This document shows, one piece after another, positions 20,243 to 30,581 of a stretch of 64,000 nt of DNA. The DNA lies in contig DLHJ01000004.1 in NCBI GenBank assembly GCA_002483145.1, positions 1 to 64,000 of the forward strand, in the 5' to 3' direction. The stretch's first letter is position 1; each line of letters starts with the position of its first letter. The stretch is from Cellvibrio sp. UBA7671. GTDB taxonomy: Bacteria; Pseudomonadota; Gammaproteobacteria; Pseudomonadales; Cellvibrionaceae. The notes under the pieces were generated by a model. That model did not search any database. It saw only the letters and a program-made list of their open reading frames with translations, and was not told the DNA's origin. The translations under genes and the position numbers were made by a program.

Positions 20243-22705
20243 ATGCCACAAGAATTTCGCAACCAGCTTGAACGGCTGCGCCAACAGTTTGCAGCAAGCT
20301 TGCCCGAGCGGGCGCGTCGCCTGGAAGAAATCTGGAGCCATTTGCGCCATCTTAATTGGAGCGAGCAAGGTATTACTACGCTGCAACAGTTTGCGCACAA
20401 ACTTATCGAGGCCGGCACCAGCTTTGGTTTTCCCGAGTTGCGCCACGCCGCGCAGCAATTGGAAAACTTCATCACCGACCTGAATGAATTGGGGCGTAGT
20501 TTTGGCGGCTTGGAGTACGCGCAACTGGAAGACCATATCCGCCAGTTGAGCCAGATAATGGCTGCCACCGCCAATGGTACAGCGCGCCAGGATCCACTCC
20601 CCTCTGCTATTGATCCCAACAGGTACCCGGAAGCGCTGGGTAAAACGATTTTTTTAGTTGACCCTGACCGGGTGCTGGCTGCGCTCTGCAACGCCTATCT
20701 GCGCAAAGCCGGATTTGTAGTGGAGTATTTTGACAATCCACAATCCTGTATGCAGAGGCTCTATCTGGATTCTCCCGCCGCAATCCTGATGGACCCGGAT
20801 TTTGAGCGCTCGGGCTTGCAGGCGCTGGGCAATTTGCATCAAATAAAGGCGTTGCTCACCCATGATACCCCCATCATCCTGATGTCCGGCCGCACCGACG
20901 TAAATGCCAAATTGCGCGCCCTGCGCGCAGGTAGCAGCGACTATCTGATCAAACCGCTCGACTTTCATTTTCTGGTCGAGAAGCTGGTACATATCATCAC
21001 CCAACACACCAAAACCCAGCGGGTGATGATTGTTGACGACGACCCTGCAATGACCAGCCTGCAAGCAGAAATTTTGCGCTATGCGGGGATGGAAGTGCTC
21101 TGCGTCAACCAGCCATTGCACAGTTTGCAGCGCGCCGCCAAATTCAAACCCGACCTGGTGATTCTGGATATGCACATGCCCGATATCAATGGCATGGAGC
21201 TGGCAGTGCTGTTGCGACAAGACCCGGAATTTTTATTGCTGCCAATTATTTTTGTCACCGCCGATACCGATACCAACCTGCATAAAAGCATCAAGGCGCT
21301 GGGTGTAAATGCGCTACTTACTAAACCCTTTGAGGTCACCGAACTCATTAGCGTATGTGAACAGGCACTGGCCGATACCTCGGCGCTCAAAAATCGTGTC
21401 GCACGTGTGACCCGCCACACCCAACAGCCGCAGCAGATCAACCGCAGCTACTTCTTCACTGCACTGGAAGATGAACTGCATAACAACAGTTTGGGCAACC
21501 AGAATAGCGCCCTCTACTATTTCAGCATCGATAAACTAGCCGACTTAACCCTGCAGTTGGGACAGGTAGAGCTCATAGACTTACACGACCAGTTTTGTCG
21601 TCGCCTAAGCGAAACCGTCGGCAGCGACGAGCAATGGATAGACTTATCCCACATGGTCGCCTGCGTGCTGGCAGGCAAACGCAGCTCGGAGTTCCATCGC
21701 CAGCGCGGAGAACAATTCACCAAACATTTGAGCAGCCAACCTTACATCATTAAAGGCAAAGCCCTCAGCCTGCAAATTAAATTGGGTATAGCGCCATTAA
21801 GCTCAGCGCTTGGCACCGCCAACAATGCGCTATTACGCGCAGAGCAGGCGTTCGAAGCAAGTGTCAGCGGCGCAATACCGCTCACCAGTGCAGCGGCGGA
21901 GGCCAATACAAAAACAACCGATAAAAACCTGCCCGATTTTTCCACCGTCGTATTCAGCCGCGACCTGACTCTCGCGTTCCAGCCAATTATCAGTTTGGAA
22001 GATGCACAAATCGAACATTTTTCCGTGCTTACGCGGCTGCGCGGTGAAGATGGAGAACCTATTGCTGCCGGGCAATTCCTCAGCCGCATTACCCAACCAG
22101 GCAAGCGATTGGAACTGGACCGCTGGGTGTTGCAGCAGGCGGTCAGCGCAATTGCCGCCAACAGTCAAACGCGCGAACAAGCGACACTGTTTATCCACCT
22201 GGCCGAAGAGACCTTGCAACAAAGCAGCTTCTTTTCCTTCGCCGCCAATGTGTTGCGCTCGTCACGCCTGCGCGGAGAGGAGCGACTGGTGTTTATGCTG
22301 GAGGGGAACTGGATACTCAATCACTTCCATCAAGCGCGAGAAATCGCCAAGGCATTGCGCGATATCCGCTGCGGTATCTGTGTCACTCGCGCTGGTGAGA
22401 GTGAACAAATACTGCCGATGCTGGACGACCTGGCAGTCAACTACCTGCGCCTCTCGCCCAAGCTCACCAGCGAGGGAGCAAATCCGAAGTTGTTGGAGCG
22501 ACTTATTGCCTCTGCGACCGGACGCGGCATTAAAGTGATCGCCACCCAAATTGAAAACTCGCACAATCTCTCCAGTTTATGGATGCAGGGCGTGCGTTTG
22601 TTTGAAGGTTTTTTTATCCAGCCACCCGATACGGGTTTCCATCTGCAAAACGACATTATCTTTGCCAAGGAATTTGTGCAGGGCAACGGCTTCGGTGGAT
22701 CCTGA
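20243..22705 (+). CDS. Hpt-REC-REC-(degenerate GGDEF)-EAL-like signalling protein
   Basis: This 820-residue cytosolic protein probably links phosphorelay input to c-di-GMP binding. Residues ~1-95 form an Hpt-like helical bundle with the phospho-histidine motif AHKLIEAGTSFGF (His52). Two receiver domains follow (~133-250 and ~259-375). The second keeps VDDD, the Asp of VILDMHMPD (~306) and the LTKPF lysine. The first has MDPDF at the acceptor site and the IKPLD lysine. A diverged GGDEF-like segment (~400-540) lacks a recognisable motif. The EAL-like domain (~565-815) has SVLTRL in place of the catalytic Glu-Ala/Leu-Leu and lacks DDFG. It is therefore more likely a c-di-GMP receptor than an enzyme, as in FimX-type proteins. 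Confidence 0.8.
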   Translation: MPQEFRNQLERLRQQFAASLPERARRLEEIWSHLRHLNWSEQGITTLQQFAHKLIEAGTSFGFPELRHAAQQLENFITDLNELGRSFGGLEYAQLEDHIRQLSQIMAATANGTARQDPLPSAIDPNRYPEALGKTIFLVDPDRVLAALCNAYLRKAGFVVEYFDNPQSCMQRLYLDSPAAILMDPDFERSGLQALGNLHQIKALLTHDTPIILMSGRTDVNAKLRALRAGSSDYLIKPLDFHFLVEKLVHIITQHTKTQRVMIVDDDPAMTSLQAEILRYAGMEVLCVNQPLHSLQRAAKFKPDLVILDMHMPDINGMELAVLLRQDPEFLLLPIIFVTADTDTNLHKSIKALGVNALLTKPFEVTELISVCEQALADTSALKNRVARVTRHTQQPQQINRSYFFTALEDELHNNSLGNQNSALYYFSIDKLADLTLQLGQVELIDLHDQFCRRLSETVGSDEQWIDLSHMVACVLAGKRSSEFHRQRGEQFTKHLSSQPYIIKGKALSLQIKLGIAPLSSALGTANNALLRAEQAFEASVSGAIPLTSAAAEANTKTTDKNLPDFSTVVFSRDLTLAFQPIISLEDAQIEHFSVLTRLRGEDGEPIAAGQFLSRITQPGKRLELDRWVLQQAVSAIAANSQTREQATLFIHLAEETLQQSSFFSFAANVLRSSRLRGEERLVFMLEGNWILNHFHQAREIAKALRDIRCGICVTRAGESEQILPMLDDLAVNYLRLSPKLTSEGANPKLLERLIASATGRGIKVIATQIENSHNLSSLWMQGVRLFEGFFIQPPDTGFHLQNDIIFAKEFVQGNGFGGS

Positions 22706-22970
22706 AGAGTCGCTTGATAGGCGCAAAACCTGCCCAAATTTGCCAATAATCGCAATAACTTATATATTTGCCGCCTGTTTTTGCCGCGTACAAGTTGATT
22801 ACAACTGTGTCCCATCGGTAGCAAGTGCCGGTGTAGCGAAAAAAGCTCTGATAAAGCGTCCCCCTGATCAATCATTCGCTGGCCCGTCACTGACTGGCTT
22901 TGGCGAATTGTTTTTTCACGCAACACACATTTATTACTAACGCCACGGCGTTGTTTTTTTGGAGAAGACC

Positions 22971-24134
22971 ATGTCCACGCTCATGAATACTTACGGCACC
23001 AGAACCCTGACCCTCACCAAGGGCGAGGGCAGCCGAGTATGGGATGACAGTGGCAAATCCTATCTGGATGCAATCAGCGGTATCGCCGTTTGCGGCCTTG
23101 GCCATGCGCACCCTGCGCTGACCAAAGCCCTGTCCGAGCAAGCGGCAACCCTGTTGCACGTCTCCAATTTATACAATATTCCCCAACAGCAGCGCTTGGC
23201 TGATCTGTTGATCCAGGTTTCCGGCATGGAAAAGGTGTTCTTTTCCAACTCCGGCGCTGAAGCCAATGAAGCGGCGATCAAGATCGCGCGTAAATACGGC
23301 AACGACAGAGGCGTGAAGAATCCTTCCGTTATCGTTATGGCCAACAGCTTCCACGGTCGGACGCTTGCGACCCTGAGCGCCACCGGCAACGCCAAAGTGC
23401 AAATCGGTTTTGAGCCACTGGTAGAAGGTTTCATCCGTGTGCCTTACGACGATGTTGCGGCAGTAAAATCCGCCATCACTGAACACAAAAACATTGTCGC
23501 GATTCTGGTTGAACCCGTGCAAGGCGAAGGCGGTGTGCGGGTGCCTGCAGCGGATTACCTGAACCAATTGCGCGCCATCGCCGATCAACACGAGCTGTTG
23601 TTAATGCTGGATGAAATCCAAACCGGCAACGGCCGTACCGGCACCTACTTCGCCTATCAACACAACGGCCTGCTGCCCGATGTGGTCACCACTGCCAAAG
23701 GCTTGGGCAACGGTATGCCCATGGGCGCCTGCCTCGCGCGCGGTAAAGCGGCCGAAGTGCTGCAACCGGGCAACCATGGCACTACGTTTGGCGGCAACCC
23801 ACTCGCCTGTAGCGCAGGCATTGCGGTAATCGAAACACTCCTATCATCCAACCTGATCGCCCGTGTAAAAGTGCTGGGCGATAAGCTGCTGGCCGATTTC
23901 AAAACCGCCTTGGCAGGCAACCCCAAAGTGGTTGATATCCGCGGTAAAGGATTAATGATTGGTATTGAGCTGAATGCTGCCTGCCCTGAACTGGTTCAAA
24001 AGGGGCGTGATTTGGGTATTTTGATCAACGTGACCGCCGTCAACACTATCCGCTTGTTACCCACGTTTATCCTCACTGACGCTGAAGCCGATGAGCTGGT
24101 CAGCAAAGTGGTACAACTGGTAAACGAGTTTTAA
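22971..24134 (+). CDS. argD: Acetylornithine aminotransferase ArgD
   Basis: ArgD is a PLP-dependent class III aminotransferase that converts N-acetylglutamate semialdehyde to N-acetylornithine in arginine synthesis. It may also serve succinyldiaminopimelate in lysine synthesis. The ATG at 22971 has a GGAG site 7 bp upstream and gives 387 residues; the frame is open from a TTG at 22959. Visible motifs are SGAEANEAAIKIARK, FHGRTLATLSATG, LDEIQTGNGRTG and the PLP lysine in TTAKGLGNGMPMG (Lys ~243). argF follows 62 bp downstream. Confidence 0.95.
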   Translation: MSTLMNTYGTRTLTLTKGEGSRVWDDSGKSYLDAISGIAVCGLGHAHPALTKALSEQAATLLHVSNLYNIPQQQRLADLLIQVSGMEKVFFSNSGAEANEAAIKIARKYGNDRGVKNPSVIVMANSFHGRTLATLSATGNAKVQIGFEPLVEGFIRVPYDDVAAVKSAITEHKNIVAILVEPVQGEGGVRVPAADYLNQLRAIADQHELLLMLDEIQTGNGRTGTYFAYQHNGLLPDVVTTAKGLGNGMPMGACLARGKAAEVLQPGNHGTTFGGNPLACSAGIAVIETLLSSNLIARVKVLGDKLLADFKTALAGNPKVVDIRGKGLMIGIELNAACPELVQKGRDLGILINVTAVNTIRLLPTFILTDAEADELVSKVVQLVNEF

Positions 24135-24160
24135 CCAATTAGTGAATGAGTTTTAAATAG

Positions 24161-24181
24161 GCGCGCGCATAAGGCGCGCGC
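24161..24181 (+). repeat. GC-rich hairpin in the argD-argF gap
   Basis: Two GCGCGCGC blocks (24161-24168 and 24174-24181) are self-complementary around an ATAAG loop. There is no following T-run, so an mRNA stabilising or processing structure is as likely as partial termination. It lies just before the argF ribosome binding region. Confidence 0.4.
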
Positions 24182-24196
24182 TGCAATAAAAGAGCA

Positions 24197-25120
24197 ATGA
24201 TTATGGTTCCCTCAAAGGCACCGAGACATTTTCTAACCCTCGCCGATATTAACCGCGCCGAACTGCAACAGATAATTGCGCGCGCCATCGAACTCAAAGC
24301 TATGCTGCGCCAGGGCACCGCTCCTGAGCCGTTTAACAACAAAGTCTTGGCGATGATTTTTGAGAAAAACTCCACCCGCACCCGCGTCTCTTTTGAGTCT
24401 GGCGTTGCCAAATTGGGCGGCCATGCGATTTTCCTGTCCACCAAGGATTCGCAACTCGGTCGCGGTGAACCGATTGAAGACGCCGCACGCTGTATTGCCA
24501 GCATGGTCGATATGGTGATGATCCGCACCTTTGGACACGACACCGTCGAGCGCTTTGCCGAGTATTCACGCGTGCCAGTGATCAACGGCCTAACCGATGA
24601 ATATCACCCTTGCCAATTACTGGCCGATATCCAGACTTACGTTGAAAAACGCGGATCACTCGCGGGCAAAACCGTAGCCTGGGTGGGCGACGGCAACAAC
24701 ATGTGCAATACCTATATCCAAGCGGCTGAACTCTGCGACTTTGAATTGCGTATCGCCACCCCAAAAGGGTTTGAGCCGGAAGATGAATTCGTCACGCCCT
24801 ACCAGCATCGTGTCACACTGACCAACGATCCGCGCGCGGCAGTCGCCGGTGCCGACTTGGTTGTCACCGACACATGGGCCTCAATGGGTCAGGAAGATGA
24901 AAAAAAGCAGCGCGAGAAAATCTTCAGCGGATACCAGGTCAATAAAGAGCTGATGAACCTGGCTAAAGCCGATGCGCTCTTTATGCACTGCCTGCCCGCC
25001 TATCGCGGCAAAGAAGTATCAGCAGAAATCCTCGATGCGCCTGATGCAGTTGTCTGGGAAGAAGCCGAAAACCGCATGCATGCGCAAAATGCGCTGATGG
25101 AATTCCTGTTTAACCAGTAA
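24197..25120 (+). CDS. argF: Ornithine carbamoyltransferase ArgF
   Basis: ArgF joins carbamoyl phosphate and ornithine to citrulline, a step in arginine synthesis. The 307-residue protein carries the carbamoyl-phosphate motif STRTRVSFE, the [11 protein letters not shown] motif and the ornithine-binding HCLPAYRG loop near the C-terminus. Starts at 24197 or 24203 (MVPSKAPRH) are both possible. The second gives the more usual N-terminus. It follows argD and ends at a strong terminator, consistent with a two-gene operon. Confidence 0.95.
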   Translation: MIMVPSKAPRHFLTLADINRAELQQIIARAIELKAMLRQGTAPEPFNNKVLAMIFEKNSTRTRVSFESGVAKLGGHAIFLSTKDSQLGRGEPIEDAARCIASMVDMVMIRTFGHDTVERFAEYSRVPVINGLTDEYHPCQLLADIQTYVEKRGSLAGKTVAWVGDGNNMCNTYIQAAELCDFELRIATPKGFEPEDEFVTPYQHRVTLTNDPRAAVAGADLVVTDTWASMGQEDEKKQREKIFSGYQVNKELMNLAKADALFMHCLPAYRGKEVSAEILDAPDAVVWEEAENRMHAQNALMEFLFNQ

Positions 25121-25171
25121 TTGCCCGTACGCCGCGATTTACACAAGTCAGTGCAAATCGACGCAAAAATT

Positions 25172-25207
25172 AAAACCCGCTAATTCTCCTGAGTTGGCGG
25201 GTTTTTT
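25172..25207 (+). terminator. Rho-independent terminator after argF
   Basis: AAACCCGCTAA pairs with TTGGCGGGTTT around a 10-base loop, followed by a T-run. It is placed 52 bp after the argF stop. Confidence 0.8.
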
Positions 25208-25466
25208 ATTGCTCACCAAAATGACACATCAATAGACAACGTTGTCTATCTTGGCACCAATATGGAACAAGTAAAAACACCAAAAGATTACACTCGGTAA
25301 CACCTTTTCTGAAAAATGACCCAAAATAACGCTTTTAATAACATATTGAGATTTAAATTAATTTTAATATTCTATATATGAATAAAAATAATCAATATTT
25401 CGGTTTTTGTGCGAAAACAATCTTAAAATTCGTAACAAAAAGTAACAAACTAAAATCTGACATGCC
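25208..25466. other. AT-rich intergenic region before the small secreted protein
   Basis: No gene is visible. It is strongly AT-rich and lies upstream of the promoter-like TATAAT at 25467. Nothing further can be supported. Confidence 0.4.
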
Positions 25467-25472
25467 TATAAT
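25467..25472 (+). promoter_or_regulatory. Candidate -10 element of the small secreted protein gene
   Basis: A perfect TATAAT lies 57 bp before the start codon at 25529. No good -35 is seen at the right distance, so either an activator or another sigma factor may be needed, or the match is chance. Confidence 0.4.
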
Positions 25473-25528
25473 CATCCCGTGGGTGCAGTTAAACATTCTG
25501 ATTAATCTTACTTCCTGAGGCTTTTATC

Positions 25529-25867
25529 ATGTCAAAATCATTCGTCGCTAAAGCTATTGCCGTCGCTTCATTTGCCAGCCTGTCAACGTTGTCTGTTATG
25601 GCGAACGCTGAAGCCTTTGCCGCTTATAAAGAAGTTCCTGGTGTGGTAACCAAAGTAAATGCTGCTGAGAGCACTATCACCATCAAGACTGAAGACGGTG
25701 CTACCAAAACCTTTAACGTCATCAAGGGCGCAAAAGTAGCAACTGAGAAAGGCCGTACTATGTCATTGGACACCCTGGCAAAAGGCGACACAGTGGTATT
25801 GAAAAACCGTGTTTCCACTCCAATTGCCAGTGAAACCAAAGAACAAGTATTGTCAGCCAATAAATAA
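25529..25867 (+). CDS. Small periplasmic protein, DUF5666-like
   Basis: This 112-residue protein has a clear signal peptide (~1-28, ending MANAEA). A single small beta-rich domain follows: VVTKVNAAESTITIKTEDG, then TLAKGDTVVLKN. That pattern resembles OB-fold-like DUF5666 or copper/metal-homeostasis repeat proteins. Function is not known. A GAGG ribosome site and a promoter-like box are present upstream, and a hairpin follows, so it is a single-gene unit. Confidence 0.7.
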   Translation: MSKSFVAKAIAVASFASLSTLSVMANAEAFAAYKEVPGVVTKVNAAESTITIKTEDGATKTFNVIKGAKVATEKGRTMSLDTLAKGDTVVLKNRVSTPIASETKEQVLSANK

Positions 25868-25911
25868 AACAGTGCTGACACTAAATACATAAAAAGCTTT
25901 GACCACTGCAA

Positions 25912-25935
25912 TGAGCCCCGAATGGGGCTTATTGT
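25912..25935 (+). terminator. Hairpin after the small secreted protein gene
   Basis: AGCCCC and GGGGCT pair around a short GAAT loop and are followed by a weak T-containing tail. It lies 45 bp after the stop codon. Confidence 0.6.
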
Positions 25936-26213
25936 TCTGCTTTATAAAATCTCCTACCGATTCAAATCCTTAGTGCCGACACACAATTCATTCCTCCACT
26001 AAAAAATTGCCCTATAAGAAAAGCTTGCCATCGCTTGGATAAAATTCCGCGTGTCGCGCAAATTTGTATTCGAAAATAATTATTGTTACTGCATACGTAT
26101 TCAAACTATTTATCCAAATCATTTGCCGTATTCTGCTGCTGGAAGTTGCTGTTGCATGCCCTGCATGTAGACAAACCTAATAAAGATAATCATCAAAACT
26201 TCGGTAAACCATT
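25936..26213. other. Intergenic region before the amylase gene
   Basis: This is AT-rich sequence with no convincing ORF. It probably holds the amylase promoter, but no clear -35/-10 pair or operator could be singled out. Confidence 0.35.
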
Positions 26214-28244
26214 ATGAAAACACTCCCCAAACTCCTGTTTGCTTTTTTGCTATGCCCGTTAATCTCGTCCCCTGCTTTTGCACAAACTACCTTTGTCCAT
26301 TTATTTGAATGGAAGTGGAATGACATTGCATCTGAATGCGAAAATTTTTTAGGCCCGAAAGGTTATGCGGCAGTGCAAGTATCGCCACCACAAAAATCCG
26401 TTGCCGGAAGTTTTTGGTGGACACGTTATCAACCTGTGAGTTACGCGATTGAAGGCCGCTCGGGAACACGCGCTGAATTTGCCAGCATGGTCGCGCGCTG
26501 TAAGGCTGTTGGTGTCGGGATTTATGTCGATGCTGTTATCAACCATATGTCGGCGGGCAATCGCAATTTTCCGGAAGTGCCCTACGGTGTAAATGATTTT
26601 CACACCTGTACAGGTCCTATTAATTACACCAACGCATGGCAAGTGCAGAATTGCGATCTGGTGGGATTAAATGATTTAAAAACCGAATCCGATTATGTAC
26701 GCGGGAAAATCGCTGCTTACATGAATGATTTGTTGAGCATGGGTGTAGCCGGTTTCCGTATCGATGCGGCAAAACATATGCCCAGTGGCGATATCGCTAA
26801 TATTGTCAGCCGTTTAAATGGCAGCCCCTATATCTTTCAGGAAGTGATTGGCGCAGCTAACGAACCTATTACGCCCGCGCAATACACTTATATTAGCGAT
26901 GTGACTGAATTTAATTTCAGCAGCACCTTGGGCACTTATTTTAAAGGGCGCGCACCGCTAAAAGATTTGCGCAATATCGGCGTATGGAGCGGTTGGTTAA
27001 ATAGTAGTGATGCGGTGACTTTTGTTGCCAACCACGATAACCAACGTCAAAACACCAGCAATATTGTGACGCACAAAGATGGCATGAATATAAATAATAT
27101 TGCGCACGTGTTTATGCTCGCCTATCCCTATGGGTACCCAGAAGTCATGTCCAGTTACGATTGGACCGATCACGACCAAGGCCCACCAACATCAACGCCT
27201 GCAAGCAATTGTAATAACGGTTGGCTGTGCGAGCACCGCAATCGCGAAATCGCCAATATGGTCGGCTTCCGCAATGCCACAAAAGAGGCATTTTATTTAT
27301 CTAACTGGTGGGATAACGGTGCAAACGCTATTGCGTTTGGTCGCGGCAGTTTAGGATTTGTGGTCGTTAATGGTGAAAGCAGTGCAATCAATGTCACCTT
27401 GCAAACCGGTTTGGCGGCAGGAAATTATTGCAATGTTATCGCGGGCGATTTTGTAAACGGTACCTGCACGGGTGCAAGTATTACCGTTGCCGCCAATGGC
27501 ACAGCGACATTTAATGTTGCAGCAAAAAGCGCAGCGGCAATTCATGTGCAAGCAAAAAATGGCAGCGTTGTTGGCAACAACTGCGTCTACTCCTCAATGA
27601 AATTGCGCGGCACATTTAATAACTGGGCCAGCACCGATATGACTTGCGCCGCAGGCACTTGGGTCGGCACCACCAGCTTCACCGGCAACACCGGTCGCTT
27701 TAAATTTGATGCCTACGGCAACTGGGTTAACAACTGGGGCAACAACAACAGCGATTTAATTGCTGACGCCAGTGGCAACGATATTCTCGTCACTACGCCG
27801 GGCACTTACACCATCACCTTTAACGATGCAAATTTGCAGTACAGCATCACCCCTGCCAATAACACCAGCAGCGCAGTAGCAAGTTCTATTGCAGCGAGTA
27901 GCTCAAGTACACCTGCAAGTTCGAGCAGCGCAGCGAGCTCAACTGGTGCGTCGGTTAGTGTGAGCTTTACTTGCCAAAACGGAACCACTTATTCAGGACA
28001 AAGCGTGTATGTGGTGGGCAACAGTGCCGCGTTAGGGAATTGGACTGCAGCCTCAGCTATCAAATTAAATCCTACTAGCTATCCAACTTGGACCGGCACA
28101 ATTCAAATACCGGCTAACACAGCAGTGGAATGGAAATGCTTGAAGCGCGAAGAAAATAATGCGGCAGCAGGTGTTGTGTGGGAAAGTGGCAGCAATAATA
28201 CATTTAATACTGGCAGCGCCAACAGCACACTGGGCGCTTTCTAA
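26214..28244 (+). CDS. Secreted GH13 alpha-amylase with starch-binding domains
   Basis: This 676-residue exported enzyme hydrolyses internal alpha-1,4 bonds of starch. A signal peptide ends near AFAQ. The catalytic domain resembles the GH13 subfamily with actinobacterial and animal amylases. The nucleophile is Asp184 (GFRIDAAKH), the acid/base Glu210 (FQEVIG), and the third acid Asp275 (VANHDNQR). A C-terminal all-beta domain ends by ~450. Next comes a carbohydrate-binding-like module (~452-545, LRGTFNNWASTDM), then a serine-rich linker (~548-580). A CBM20 module (~583-676) closes the protein, with its YVVGNSAALGNW motif. Multi-module layout with Ser linkers is typical of Cellvibrio. Followed by a terminator. 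Confidence 0.93.
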   Translation: MKTLPKLLFAFLLCPLISSPAFAQTTFVHLFEWKWNDIASECENFLGPKGYAAVQVSPPQKSVAGSFWWTRYQPVSYAIEGRSGTRAEFASMVARCKAVGVGIYVDAVINHMSAGNRNFPEVPYGVNDFHTCTGPINYTNAWQVQNCDLVGLNDLKTESDYVRGKIAAYMNDLLSMGVAGFRIDAAKHMPSGDIANIVSRLNGSPYIFQEVIGAANEPITPAQYTYISDVTEFNFSSTLGTYFKGRAPLKDLRNIGVWSGWLNSSDAVTFVANHDNQRQNTSNIVTHKDGMNINNIAHVFMLAYPYGYPEVMSSYDWTDHDQGPPTSTPASNCNNGWLCEHRNREIANMVGFRNATKEAFYLSNWWDNGANAIAFGRGSLGFVVVNGESSAINVTLQTGLAAGNYCNVIAGDFVNGTCTGASITVAANGTATFNVAAKSAAAIHVQAKNGSVVGNNCVYSSMKLRGTFNNWASTDMTCAAGTWVGTTSFTGNTGRFKFDAYGNWVNNWGNNNSDLIADASGNDILVTTPGTYTITFNDANLQYSITPANNTSSAVASSIAASSSSTPASSSSAASSTGASVSVSFTCQNGTTYSGQSVYVVGNSAALGNWTAASAIKLNPTSYPTWTGTIQIPANTAVEWKCLKREENNAAAGVVWESGSNNTFNTGSANSTLGAF

Positions 28245-28290
28245 CTCTTTATCTCTACAGCTATTCACATGGATTGGTAATGCGTTTTGG

Positions 28291-28320
28291 GGCGACTGCT
28301 AACAAGCAGCCGCCTTTTTT
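28291..28320 (+). terminator. Rho-independent terminator after the amylase gene
   Basis: GGCG-A-CTGC pairs with GCAG-C-CGCC around TAACAA, followed by a run of T. Confidence 0.75.
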
Positions 28321-28336
28321 ATTTTTTAAATTTAAA

Positions 28337-29401
28337 TCACACCGTTAAATTTATCTCCTGCACCACACCAACACCACCATCTTCTTTGAGATAAATACCT
28401 GAATTAACAACTTCACCGAGCGATTGGTTATCCGCATCTTTTAATTGGAATGGCGAGGACACATGCCCCAGAAAAATGGCGCCAATATTTTTATCACCCA
28501 GCGCCGCTAATTGAGTCGAGCCATCTTCATTAGTCATCCAGATGCGCAGCTGTTGATAAATGCTATCGCCTTCATCGATAAAATGATTGCCGTCCTCATC
28601 GTAAACAGCAAGTTCAGTAAAACCGCGCCCACTGCTAGGGCCAAATAATTCGCTGCCATTATTGATGCTGCCGTCGCCGTTGCGATCCAACGCCAAATAA
28701 CCACTACCAGGTCGCAAGCTCGCAATTTGTTCAGCTGTGCCATCGCTATCCAAATCAAACTCAAAACGTGTTTGACTAAGTGATGCACCCAAGCCATCAA
28801 AATTAATCACTAACGGATCAATTTTTTTACTGCCCGCCTCAATGTGCAGATTGGATTCCTGCACAAACTCGCGGCTCATATTCATCGCCACAGAAAAATT
28901 GATTTCGCGGCCATCAGCCGTGCGCACCGCACCCACCGCCTGGAACTTCATCGATTCTTGTTCCTGATAGCGCTCGTGCCGCTGATAAATCAAACCCGGG
29001 CCAGTGCTGCGGGTAGTGACCGCTTGCGCGGGCGGCGCTGTGTCCACACTCAAAGTTTGCGTGTTGGCACCCGTAGCAGCTTGCACCTCAGCGGGCGATG
29101 CCACATCCAAGTCTTTGCCGGTGATGGCTTTATACATCGCCGCGATGATCATCATATTCAAGCGATCACGGGAATCCACCGGTGTGCTTAAATCGAGCGA
29201 CTGTGTTTGGCGATGCATCGCCAGTAGCGAACCTGCGCGGGAGAGATCCACTGCCACACCCTGAGGTTGTGGTTCGGTATTAGCCGCTTGCACGGCGGCT
29301 GCCGGCTGATCCAGCCAAAATTCCAGCCGCTCTGTAACGCTGTGCTCTTCGCGGTAATCACGCTGTGCTGCCATGCCAATAAGGGCATTGGAAATAATCA
29401 T
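28337..29401 (-). CDS. EF-hand-like calcium-binding protein of unknown function
   Basis: This ~354-residue protein is not recognised by name. The ATG at 29401 (MIISNALIGM) is chosen over 29452, whose first residues look out of character. The N-terminal two thirds are Gln/Ala-rich with no signal peptide. The C-terminal third has acidic Dx[DN]xDG loops (DLDSDGTAEQ, DRNGDGSINNGSELFG, DEDGNHFIDEGD) like bacterial EF-hand/dockerin-type calcium sites. An isolated gene, convergent with the amylase. Confidence 0.7.
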   Translation of the reverse strand: MIISNALIGMAAQRDYREEHSVTERLEFWLDQPAAAVQAANTEPQPQGVAVDLSRAGSLLAMHRQTQSLDLSTPVDSRDRLNMMIIAAMYKAITGKDLDVASPAEVQAATGANTQTLSVDTAPPAQAVTTRSTGPGLIYQRHERYQEQESMKFQAVGAVRTADGREINFSVAMNMSREFVQESNLHIEAGSKKIDPLVINFDGLGASLSQTRFEFDLDSDGTAEQIASLRPGSGYLALDRNGDGSINNGSELFGPSSGRGFTELAVYDEDGNHFIDEGDSIYQQLRIWMTNEDGSTQLAALGDKNIGAIFLGHVSSPFQLKDADNQSLGEVVNSGIYLKEDGGVGVVQEINLTV

Positions 29402-29611
29402 ATCTGCCGTCCATTTTTTGGAGAAATAGAGAAAATCCCACCGGAAATTCATTTGGGAAAGCGCGGGTTAATCTCTATAGCGGCAAAAATGCTGATTTTT
29501 TGAGCGTTATTTGGCGTGAAAATTAGAATTATTGGTTATGAGCACAACCGTCAAAAGACCAGTAGCAAGGTGCGGGGATATAAGGGGGAAATCGGTAGGA
29601 AAGCCGGCAGA

Positions 29612-30397
29612 TCAATTGCGCGCCAAGGCCAACTGATTTTTGTAGCGCTGATGAAGGATATTGACGCGGAAAACATAGGTCTTGGTTTCTTCGTAGGGTG
29701 GCACCCCCCGGTACTTTTCCACCGCGCCCGGTCCTGCGTTGTAGGCAGCGGTCGCCATAGTAATACTGCCGTCAAAGCGCTCCAGCATACGCGCCAAATA
29801 TTTCACTCCACCATCGATATTCTGTGCAGCATCGGAGGCATTGCTGACGCCCATATCTTTGGCGGTACCGGGCATCAATTGCATCAACCCCATGGCGCCT
29901 TTGCGCGAGCGCGCGAGCGGATTGAAATTGGATTCGGCATGAATAATCGCACGCACCAACGCGGGATCAACACCGTACCTGCTGGCGGCCTGGGTAATCA
30001 AATAGGTAAATTCGGTCATGTAGAGTTTGGTACCGCGCCAATCGACGCGCGATAAGGGGTTACAAGCGTAGCAAGAGGTATAGACGATGACTTCGTAGGC
30101 AGCTTTTTTAGGTTGGCGATCTGAATAAGCGACAGAACCGCCTTTCTGATACTTAAAAAACGTGAAGGGTTGCGCGGGCTTTTTGCTCGCCGCTGCTTCT
30201 AATCGCTCCTGCTCTTTGCGCGCTTTTTCTTCCGCTGCGGTCTTTTCGGCTACGCGACGCACATGGGCTTCAAAATCCTCAAGGCTGGAATCCTGCGCCG
30301 AGGTTTTCGTTGAGGGTTGTGCATCCACTTCCGCCAATAACTCCGCACTGGTGAACACCAGAAGAGGAATGACAAATGACAAAAGGGATTTGCGCAC
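29612..30397 (-). CDS. Lytic transglycosylase, SLT domain
   Basis: This 261-residue exported murein-cleaving enzyme probably acts in the periplasm. A signal peptide (~1-22) is followed by a charged helical stretch (~40-75) and a short DUF4124-like beta segment ([17 protein letters not shown]). The SLT domain follows, with catalytic Glu155 in HAESNFNP, then [10 protein letters not shown] and AYNAGPGAV. Its role could be cell-wall turnover or making room for envelope machines. No partner gene is adjacent. Confidence 0.85.
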   Translation of the reverse strand: MRKSLLSFVIPLLVFTSAELLAEVDAQPSTKTSAQDSSLEDFEAHVRRVAEKTAAEEKARKEQERLEAAASKKPAQPFTFFKYQKGGSVAYSDRQPKKAAYEVIVYTSCYACNPLSRVDWRGTKLYMTEFTYLITQAASRYGVDPALVRAIIHAESNFNPLARSRKGAMGLMQLMPGTAKDMGVSNASDAAQNIDGGVKYLARMLERFDGSITMATAAYNAGPGAVEKYRGVPPYEETKTYVFRVNILHQRYKNQLALARN

Positions 30398-30581
30398 TGA
30401 GACTGCTCTTTACTGATTAGGATAGTGACTAATTAGGATCTTTAACGGCGACTGGCTTGTCCATAACGCCAGCATGTGACAAAACGCTGGCCGGGAGATT
30501 TAGTGTAGCTCAGGCCAGAGCAAAGCTCTGTCACCAAAATCTATTTTCGTGACTTGATGCAGCTATCGCAACACGACTGGT

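Noticed and set aside
24161..24181. GC hairpin in the argD-argF gap as a terminator splitting the operon
   Set aside because: It lacks a T-run and the genes belong to one pathway, so a processing or stability element is more likely.
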